DNA of 5,088 bases, from NCBI GenBank assembly GCA_937920335.1, contig CALGUT010000763.1:1-5088 (forward strand), read 5' to 3'. The position numbers and the translations under genes were made by a program. The notes under the pieces are model-generated. The model saw only the letters and a list, made by a program, of their open reading frames with translations, did no database searches and was not told the DNA's origin. Below are positions 1 to 5,088 of this stretch, in pieces (the stretch's first letter is position 1; every line of letters begins with the position of its first letter). This DNA comes from an uncultured Opitutales bacterium. GTDB lineage: Bacteria; Verrucomicrobiota; Verrucomicrobiia; Opitutales; UBA2995.

Positions 1-619
1 TGCTCATGGCTAATCGCCGGGCTGCATCTTTGCTACTCTTCACAAAGAGCATGTCGAAGATATGCTTTGGTTCGTGTTCAGCCGGAATAGGCCGGCCATT
101 CTCATTGAATGAAATCGTATGAGTGCCGCGTGGCGACCCCGTGCCACCATCGGTAGATAGGACCATCGATGAGAAGCGGGTGTGTTCTCCCTCATAGGCT
201 GCGAATAGTTGATCGAGTGATAGGCTATTCTGGTAGTCTCCGTAGTCTCCCGTATCTGCGCCGGTTAGAAATTGATCCGCATTCGAGTGACCATGAACAC
301 CTCTGGCTGCCGGGTGGGATAGTCCTCCAAATACGGTGATGTCATCGCGCAGAGGTTCGAGAGGATCGAGGCACTTGGTGAAGGTATAATCCTGTCCGCT
401 GCCGTGAGGAAACCAGCTCCAGTCATTATAAGCAGGATCTTCCTTGAGCGGCATGGGCACGCCGTCCGGCATATAGAACGCAGCAAAGCGTTTCTTGTTC
501 TTCGGAGTCGCTGCCTGAGCTAAACCTGAAAACGTTTCAAAGACAGGGAGGGCGAGGGCGAAACCGCCAAGACCGCGAAGGAATTTGCGGCGATCGAGCG
601 TGGAAAGTTTTACGTTCAT
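1..619 (-). CDS. DUF1552 (HXXSHH-type) Tat-exported protein, C-terminus cut by window edge
   Basis: The frame opens at an ATG (617-619) and runs without a stop for 206 codons to the window edge. Family members are usually about 430-460 residues, so roughly the N-terminal half is present. The N-terminus is a twin-arginine signal: DRRKFLRG at residues 9-16, a hydrophobic stretch at about 17-27, and a likely cleavage site after AQA (residues 34-36). The mature part begins with the family-typical block FAAFYMPDGVPMP (45-57). It continues with DWSWFPHGSG (66-75), LDPLEPLRDDITVFGGLSHP (84-103) and HGHSNADQFLTG (109-120), whose His/Ser pattern resembles the histidine-rich blocks of DUF1552/DUF1501 proteins. 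The role is unknown. Tat export suggests that it folds, perhaps around a metal, before reaching the periplasm. It lies 113 bp downstream of the di-heme DUF1592 gene on the same strand, the usual arrangement, so co-transcription and joint action are likely. No strong ribosome binding site precedes the ATG. Family call is confident; function is not known. Confidence 0.9.
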   Translation of the reverse strand, partial: MNVKLSTLDRRKFLRGLGGFALALPVFETFSGLAQAATPKNKKRFAAFYMPDGVPMPLKEDPAYNDWSWFPHGSGQDYTFTKCLDPLEPLRDDITVFGGLSHPAARGVHGHSNADQFLTGADTGDYGDYQNSLSLDQLFAAYEGEHTRFSSMVLSTDGGTGSPRGTHTISFNENGRPIPAEHEPKHIFDMLFVKSSKDAARRLAMS

Positions 620-691
620 GGGGAAAGAGCGTTATGGGAAAATGGTAAAAAGTTATTGGGTATAGGGGCGATTTCTCAGGGCTCAGGTGGT

Positions 692-710
692 AGAGTTTGC
701 AGTTAGCTTA
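692..710 (-). promoter_or_regulatory. Candidate upstream element TAAGCTAAC-N4-AACTCT of the DUF1552 gene
   Basis: This lies in the 113-bp spacer between the two partner genes and ends 72 bp before the DUF1552 ATG. It overlaps the perfect palindrome CTTATAAG (707-714), whose TATAAG resembles a -10 box. No convincing -35 box is seen 16-18 bp upstream. It may be a secondary promoter that lets the DUF1552 gene be expressed apart from the di-heme gene, or a chance match to the element at 3506-3521. Confidence 0.2.
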
Positions 711-732
711 TAAGAATTAACGAATAACGATC

Positions 733-3408
733 TCATCTCGTCCTAAACAAATCACTCTGAACGATAAGCGAAATGAGATCTCTAAGTCCATCTTCTTTGT
801 TACGGAGCTTGGCAGTGATTTCGTCGATGTTGGCGCGGTCGGCAAAACTAAGGGGGCGGCCGAGGGCATAGGTGGTAAGTTTGTGGGTCATGGCGCGGGC
901 GAATTGATCCTGACGATTTTCCAGTAGGAAGCGTTTCAGGCCTTCGATACCATTCAGTTCCTGCTTGTTGAACAGCTTGCTGGAAGCGTCCACCGGTTTC
1001 CCGGCAACCGTGTCGCGCCAGCTACCGGTTGCGTCAAAGTTTTCAAACGCAATTCCCCAGGGATCGATTTTAGCATGACAGGAGAAGCAGGCTGGATCAT
1101 TGCGGTGATCCTCCATGCGTTCCTTAAGGGTCAGTTTCAGGATTTCAGGATCGGATAAGTCGATTTCAGGAACGGCTGGTGGTGGTGGCGGAGGTGGATC
1201 ATTGAGCAGGTTTTCGAGTAACCAAATACCGCGTTTGAGTGGGTGGGAATCTTTACCATCCGAATTCATCGCCAGTAGTCCGGCTTGGGTGAGTAGGCCA
1301 CCTCTCACGTCCGTTGGTTGGAGTGTGACTTTTTGAAACTCAGGTCCATAGACATCGGGTATTCCGTAGTGCTGTGCCAGCCGTTCATTGACCATCGTAT
1401 AATCCGCGTGGATGAAATCGATGATGCTGCGGTTCTCACGTATCACTTCCTGGAATAGGACGATAGATTCCTGCTGCATGGCTTCTTTTAGATAGTCATC
1501 GAAATGATCGTAGACCTCTTCATCGACCTTCAGGTAGTCGAGCAGTTGCATGCCTAACCACTGGCGCACAAAGTGTTTGGCGAAACGATTTGCCCTCGGA
1601 TCGGCCAAGAGACGCTCCGTTTGGCGGGTTAGGACACGTGAATCACTGAGTGTCCCTTGTTCAGCTAATCTAAGTAGTTCTTTATCGGGGACGCTGGACC
1701 ATAAGAACATGGATAGGCGGGTCGCCAATTCGAAATCAGTTATTTTCGACGAGCCTTCGCTTTCCTTAGTCGGCTCCGATTGCACAAGGTAGAGAAATTT
1801 TGGGGAGGCGATGACACCGGCTAGCACCTCGATCATCGCTTCCTGAAAATCATCACAGATGGGGCGGAGTTCTTTAAAGAGACTGAGTTTCTGATCAATT
1901 TCCGATTCAGTGACAGGTCGCCTCCAGGCACGGGGTATGAAAGTGCTCAAAATCTCCCTCGCATACTGGGTCTCGTTGTCCTGGTTATTGCTTTCAACGA
2001 AGATGCGGGTGTGGGACTCCGGCGGCCATTGCTGATAGACTGGCGCACTGACTTCTACGTAGTCGATTTGGATACCTGTTGTTAGAGGATCGGAGGTATC
2101 CTGGTGAACGTTTTGAAACTCCAGGAACTCGGTCGGGTTAGGTATCGTGCCCATTTTTTGGATACCTCTGAATAGATTGCGGGGAGTCTCTCCTAGCGGA
2201 ATGATCCACTCGTAGAACTGCGGATTGCCCGGAGCTGCCTTAATAGCCAGGTCCTGAACGCCGATCCGTCGAATCCCCTCTGAATTATTGCTGGCTTGAA
2301 AACCGAAAAACAATCGTAGGCTAGGGAAGCTTTCGCTTTCCGTTGATGTGCGTGACGCCCGGACGCGAACACGCAGGTTGCCGGTATCAGGAAGTTGGTC
2401 TCCTAAATCGAATTTGATTTCCTGTTGTGCTGGTACGATTGCGACGTAGGGGGAAACAGGTGGTACTTTGGGTAGGTCCGGTGACGGGGCATGCGCCTGT
2501 CTGCCTCCACTGTATCGGTATGCAGCTTTAAATCCTTCACCGGTTAGTTGATCGAAATAATAAGTCTGTTTAGTGTTTTTCGCGTACCGCTTTGTCTGTG
2601 TTTCCCATTCTTTCTCGAAGTCTTCCGGGGCGAGCTGGTCCTTATCAATTCTCTTTTGGATATCAGAGATGATACGCTTCTTAAGTTTATCCATGGCGAC
2701 TTCCATGGTGATACCGTAGAAAACCATGTGCGGTCGTTTTCCGCGAACCGTCGCTTTTTCCAAAGCCGTTCGCCCAGATTCTCGATACTGCTCAAATTGC
2801 TTTACCGACATCTGAAGCATTTCAGAGCTGTTTTGAAAGCCATCCTCCGATGCGGTTTCCGGTGGCAGGTTTTTTGAGAAGTCGTATGGCAGTCCCAGCA
2901 GATCCTGGAGTGCGTAGCTGTATTCATAGCGCGTCATACGACGAAAGGAGGTATGTCCCTGTTCATTGCGCTGTATCTGAGAGGCCACATGTACTTCCGT
3001 AGTCAGCCAGTTTACAATTGTGCCGCGATCCTCATCTGCCAGTTCGACATCCTCATCCTCCGGCGGCATCTCGCCATTAGTGACGACATCCATCACATCG
3101 AGCCACCATAACTCGTCCCCGCCGTTGATCAGGTCAGGATCTAGGGTATCGACTCGAAAATCTCCCTTCTGCTTTTTCTCACCGTGGCATTGGTAGCACG
3201 TGTTTCGAAGAAGCGGTTCAATCTCATCGTGAAAGGCCTGCATATTCGCCTGGGGAGTGTTGTCGGAATTGGATTGTGTCGTCTGGTTCCTGTAACTCGA
3301 TCGCAGCGCACCCTCGATTCTGGCGTCTTCAAGAGATGACGGTGTCGCTTGGGCAGGGACAACGAATGCTCCGATAAATAAGGGAATTACGGAAAGAGTC
3401 TTGAGCAT
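733..3408 (-). CDS. Exported di-heme cytochrome c protein with DUF1587-DUF1595-DUF1592-DUF1588-DUF1585 domains
   Basis: This is an 891-residue protein ending in TGA (733-735). I start it at the ATG at 3406-3408 because that gives a clean Sec signal peptide: MLK, a hydrophobic core, and cleavage after VPAQA at about residue 21. A TTG at 3468 would add 20 residues ahead of it and bury the signal. Domains in order: a planctomycete-type cytochrome c at about 55-145, with heme site CYQCH at 71-75 and a possible distal Met in GEMPPEDE (M114); DUF1587 from about 153 (SFRRMTRYEYSYALQDLLGL); a charged helical stretch at about 223-280; a beta-rich segment at about 320-465 ending in the family block IDYVEVSAPVYQQWPP; DUF1595 at about 482-514 (IPRAWRRPVTESE); DUF1592 at about 556-690; DUF1588 at about 702-795, with seven prolines (738-744) and a second heme site, CFSCH (774-778), before IDPWGIAFENFD; and DUF1585 at about 816-888. 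A periplasmic or surface-attached redox protein is inferred. The substrate is unknown, although the family is often discussed in connection with polysaccharide use. Its partner is the DUF1552 protein just downstream. Confidence 0.93.
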   Translation of the reverse strand: MLKTLSVIPLFIGAFVVPAQATPSSLEDARIEGALRSSYRNQTTQSNSDNTPQANMQAFHDEIEPLLRNTCYQCHGEKKQKGDFRVDTLDPDLINGGDELWWLDVMDVVTNGEMPPEDEDVELADEDRGTIVNWLTTEVHVASQIQRNEQGHTSFRRMTRYEYSYALQDLLGLPYDFSKNLPPETASEDGFQNSSEMLQMSVKQFEQYRESGRTALEKATVRGKRPHMVFYGITMEVAMDKLKKRIISDIQKRIDKDQLAPEDFEKEWETQTKRYAKNTKQTYYFDQLTGEGFKAAYRYSGGRQAHAPSPDLPKVPPVSPYVAIVPAQQEIKFDLGDQLPDTGNLRVRVRASRTSTESESFPSLRLFFGFQASNNSEGIRRIGVQDLAIKAAPGNPQFYEWIIPLGETPRNLFRGIQKMGTIPNPTEFLEFQNVHQDTSDPLTTGIQIDYVEVSAPVYQQWPPESHTRIFVESNNQDNETQYAREILSTFIPRAWRRPVTESEIDQKLSLFKELRPICDDFQEAMIEVLAGVIASPKFLYLVQSEPTKESEGSSKITDFELATRLSMFLWSSVPDKELLRLAEQGTLSDSRVLTRQTERLLADPRANRFAKHFVRQWLGMQLLDYLKVDEEVYDHFDDYLKEAMQQESIVLFQEVIRENRSIIDFIHADYTMVNERLAQHYGIPDVYGPEFQKVTLQPTDVRGGLLTQAGLLAMNSDGKDSHPLKRGIWLLENLLNDPPPPPPPAVPEIDLSDPEILKLTLKERMEDHRNDPACFSCHAKIDPWGIAFENFDATGSWRDTVAGKPVDASSKLFNKQELNGIEGLKRFLLENRQDQFARAMTHKLTTYALGRPLSFADRANIDEITAKLRNKEDGLRDLISLIVQSDLFRTR

Positions 3409-3495
3409 ACTTAGGGTAGGGAGCGTAGAGCTAGCGGGTAGGCTGCGCCCTTTGGAAATCGGCAACAATGGATCACTGGAAGAATTACTTAGGGT
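3408..3495. repeat. 10-bp direct repeat tacttagggt at the di-heme gene start
   Basis: The copies are at 3408-3417 and 3486-3495, 78 bp apart. On the minus strand the word is ACCCTAAGTA, and the proximal copy runs into the ATG start codon (ACCCTAAGTATG). It therefore covers the place where a ribosome binding site would lie, although it has no GGAGG-like core. The significance is unknown and chance is plausible. Confidence 0.2.
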
Positions 3496-3505
3496 TATCT
3501 AATAA

Positions 3506-3521
3506 AGAGTTGGTTAGCTTA
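3506..3521 (-). promoter_or_regulatory. Candidate upstream element TAAGCTAAC-N1-AACTCT of the di-heme gene
   Basis: Read on the minus strand, this element is TAAGCTAAC, one base, then AACTCT. It ends 97 bp before the ATG of the di-heme gene. The same two words in the same order occur ahead of the DUF1552 gene (692-710) with a four-base gap. It overlaps the weak -10 candidate ATTAAG. Shared control of the two partner genes would explain it, but a shared 9-mer between gaps of these sizes is also quite likely by chance. Confidence 0.2.
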
Positions 3522-3570
3522 ATGCGGCTTGCAAGTAAATTGCCAACCGTTGTAGGCTAACTGTGATAAC

Positions 3571-3604
3571 GATTCAAGTAGGTTCGGCTATTAGATCTTG
3601 AATC
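3571..3604. repeat. Perfect 8-bp inverted repeat with 18-nt loop
   Basis: The arms are gattcaag (3571-3578) and cttgaatc (3597-3604). Five T follow shortly after on the plus strand (3607-3611). As RNA this could form a hairpin, and the T-run would suit a plus-strand terminator, but no plus-strand gene is visible. It could instead be an operator-like site upstream of the di-heme gene, about 165 bp before its start. The arms are AT-rich and the loop is long, so a chance occurrence is possible. Confidence 0.35.
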
Positions 3605-3771
3605 ACTTTTTCTCCAACCGGGCAAGCTGCTTGAGGTGGTCGCCATTAAATCAAGGAACAGCGAACAGGTGCGAGCTGGGCTCGGTATAGCGTTTAGATG
3701 CTAGGACCCGTTGTTGAGTGTCATTGAGAACACCCTTTAGGCCTTATCGCGGCGGAATTTAGCCCGGTAGG

Positions 3772-5088
3772 CTATCGAAACATGTCGCCCTCGAGCAACG
3801 GTCTGGGCGTTTCTGTACTCCAGTTCTCTGTATAGCGCGTCGTTACTTTATTTGAGACTGGGATCTTGGAATACTGACTCCGAACTTCGGATAAGTCTTT
3901 GCCCATGAACATGGCTCGAATTGCTTTGTAGTGAATGGTGGGGTGCTCAAGGGTTTCGAACTGTGGGGATGAGAGTTTGTGGGCTGCTAACACTAGGGGC
4001 CAGCTTTCAAACTTACCGAGAATTTCATCCGAGGAATGGATGCTAATCTCGTTTAAACTTTCCACGATCTTTGGGTTGCTGGTAAACGAATCCCGCATCT
4101 CGTCAAAATTCCCGGACGCTAGCAGTGTGTTGCTCGCGAGAAATATATAGTCGGATCCATTCGTAGAAAATGGGTAGACGTAAGGAAACACGCTTTGCAG
4201 TGTATTCAGTGCCAAGCTGAAAATCTCTGAGTCTGTTGAATAGGTCTGGATCCATTGGCAGAATAATCCATCGCTTGTAAGTCGATTACTAACGATTTCG
4301 TAGAATTCACGGCTGAAGAGTTGATCAGCGCCGATTATATAGGGATTACTCGGCTCTGAAATGATTATATCCCACGGTTCCGGTCTGCGTTTGAGAATGC
4401 GCATCGCATCGCCGCTCTCTGCATTTAGTCGAGGGTCTTTGGAGAGGTTGTGGGTGTAGGGATCAAAATAGGGAAGTGCATCCCAGATACCAGGTGCTAT
4501 CTCGGCGACTGTAATGTCATCAACATCTGGATACAATGTAATTTCGCCGGCAGTACTTCCGGTTCCCAGGCCGATCACGAAGACTCTCTTTCTTTCGTTC
4601 GACAATAGCAATGGGAGGTGGGCTGCCAGCTTAGTGGTAAGCTCGTCGCCCCGTCCCCCGCCGATACGTGATTCGTTGCGTCCGTTTGAATAGAGTCCCA
4701 GGCTCTTGCGATCTTCGCTGATGGTTTTGGACACGACTGCGCTGGTCAAAGTCGGACCGGTGTTATACACGAGTAAATCGCCATGCTGTGGAATGGTCGC
4801 GGCATAAAAGGTGTTTGCTCCCTTGAGGCTGGATGGAAGTAACTCCCGAACCCGGAAATGCCCAATTACTAGATTACGGTCATCGTAGAGAGGCTGAGTA
4901 AAAGTGATCACGATAATCGTGGCGGCGATAACACCTGCCGTCACTTTTTCCCGGATATCGAATGACCAGGCAGTCAGAACCAAATTGATTCCGGCGACTA
5001 AGACAGCGAAGAGGAAGACGTCACCCAGTTGAAACCAGTAAAATAAGATGAAGCCTCCCAACAGGCTTCCCACAAGGCTCCCCAAGCC
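3772..5088 (-). CDS. Membrane-anchored spermidine-synthase-like protein, N-terminus cut by window edge
   Basis: The frame is open to the window edge and ends in TAG (3772-3774). The only early start-like codon is a TTG at 5083-5085, which falls inside a hydrophobic segment, so the true start lies outside. Residues are counted from that TTG. Three hydrophobic segments come first (about 3-20, 22-42 and 49-63), fitting the end of a multi-helix N-terminal domain as in 'fused MFS/spermidine synthase' proteins. A beta-rich stretch (about 85-145) and GDELTTKLAAHLPLLL (146-161) lead into a Rossmann methyltransferase-like fold. This has the glycine loop VIGLGTGSTAGE (170-181), the acidic strand end VAEIAPG (193-199), SGDAMRIL (224-231), ISEPSNPYIIGADQLFSREF (242-261) and FCQWIQTY (275-282). 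The fold should bind S-adenosylmethionine or its decarboxylated form. True spermidine synthases have a catalytic Asp in a D-S/T-D-P-type motif; here the position reads SEPSNP with Glu. That is usual in this membrane-anchored subgroup, and polyamine synthesis is therefore unproven. The C-terminal stretch ETLEHPTIHYKAIRAMF (377-393) matches the family's degenerate C-terminal block. Confidence 0.87.
   Translation of the reverse strand, partial: GLGSLVGSLLGGFILFYWFQLGDVFLFAVLVAGINLVLTAWSFDIREKVTAGVIAATIIVITFTQPLYDDRNLVIGHFRVRELLPSSLKGANTFYAATIPQHGDLLVYNTGPTLTSAVVSKTISEDRKSLGLYSNGRNESRIGGGRGDELTTKLAAHLPLLLSNERKRVFVIGLGTGSTAGEITLYPDVDDITVAEIAPGIWDALPYFDPYTHNLSKDPRLNAESGDAMRILKRRPEPWDIIISEPSNPYIIGADQLFSREFYEIVSNRLTSDGLFCQWIQTYSTDSEIFSLALNTLQSVFPYVYPFSTNGSDYIFLASNTLLASGNFDEMRDSFTSNPKIVESLNEISIHSSDEILGKFESWPLVLAAHKLSSPQFETLEHPTIHYKAIRAMFMGKDLSEVRSQYSKIPVSNKVTTRYTENWSTETPRPLLEGDMFR

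Larger units (their letters stand above)
3409..3771. other. 363-bp intergenic gap without a recognisable gene
   Basis: This gap separates the synthase-like gene from the di-heme gene. No frame in it looks like protein, and no tRNA or riboswitch pattern was recognised. It should contain the 3' end of the upstream transcript and the promoter of the di-heme gene. Small dyads are visible: gattcaag/cttgaatc (3571-3578 with 3597-3604), cgagc-tgg-gctcg (3672-3684), gttagc/gctaac (3513-3518 with 3556-3561), and tagcc/ggcta across the stop codon (3760-3774). None is followed by a T-run on the minus strand. A weak minus-strand promoter candidate is TTGGCA (3541-3546) spaced 17 bp from ATTAAG (3518-3523). 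Its -10 matches consensus at only three positions, so I do not call it separately. Confidence 0.6.

Noticed and set aside
265..486. Minus-strand frame of 73 codons in another phase
   Set aside because: It overlaps the DUF1552 frame, which carries the conserved family blocks in this region. The cysteine- and arginine-rich product is a typical shadow.
1115..1336. Plus-strand open frame with a run of glycines
   Set aside because: It is the antisense of the proline run in the di-heme gene. The glycine run is the complement of CCN codons and no protein family is recognisable.
2548..2877. Plus-strand open frame of 109 codons and an overlapping minus-strand frame at 2544-2795
   Set aside because: Both lie wholly inside the well-supported di-heme coding frame, and neither shows a recognisable domain or upstream signal.
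3579..3604. GGTTCG sequence resembling a tRNA T-loop
   Set aside because: No matching acceptor, D or anticodon stems were found around it, and the expected stem pairing is absent.
3760..3774. Small hairpin (tagcc/ggcta) over the stop codon of the synthase-like gene as a terminator
   Set aside because: The stem is only 5 bp and is followed on the minus strand by AAATTCC rather than a T-run, so it does not meet the pattern of an intrinsic terminator.
3935..4150. Plus-strand open frame of 71 codons
   Set aside because: It is antisense to the C-terminal part of the synthase-like gene, whose protein is clearly family-like there.
5083..5085. TTG as the start of the synthase-like gene
   Set aside because: The frame remains open upstream of it to the window edge, and it falls within a hydrophobic segment, so the gene most likely begins outside the window.

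Overview
The window suggests a bacterium of the Planctomycetota/Verrucomicrobiota (PVC) group. The main evidence is a minus-strand pair: a large exported protein with a planctomycete-type cytochrome c domain followed by DUF1587/DUF1595/DUF1592/DUF1588/DUF1585, and directly downstream a Tat-exported DUF1552 protein. This pairing is common in PVC genomes and also occurs in some other marine or soil lineages, so the phylum is an inference. Base composition looks close to even, which fits Verrucomicrobiota slightly better than high-GC planctomycetes. The start codons visible have no strong Shine-Dalgarno sequence.

All three genes read on the minus strand, so transcription runs from high to low coordinates. 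From 5088 to 3772 lies the C-terminal part of a membrane-anchored spermidine-synthase-like protein. Its N-terminal part, probably more membrane helices, is cut by the window edge. A 363-bp non-coding gap follows (3409-3771). It has several small dyads and no recognisable gene. Next is the di-heme DUF1592-type protein (3408 to 733). After a 113-bp spacer comes the DUF1552 protein (619 to 1), whose C-terminal half lies outside the window.

The last two genes very probably work together in or beyond the periplasm. One is a Sec-exported protein with two CxxCH heme-attachment sites. The other carries a twin-arginine signal, so it is probably exported folded. Together they look like a redox or surface module of unknown substrate, often thought to be linked to polysaccharide use in these bacteria. 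The spermidine-synthase-like gene is separated by a long gap and has no evident functional link to the pair.

No RNA gene, mobile element, CRISPR array or clear-cut terminator was recognised. No wholly new system is evident. The points most worth a second look are the uncharacterised heme/DUF1552 pair, a divergent central region in the heme protein, and the altered catalytic motif of the synthase-like protein.
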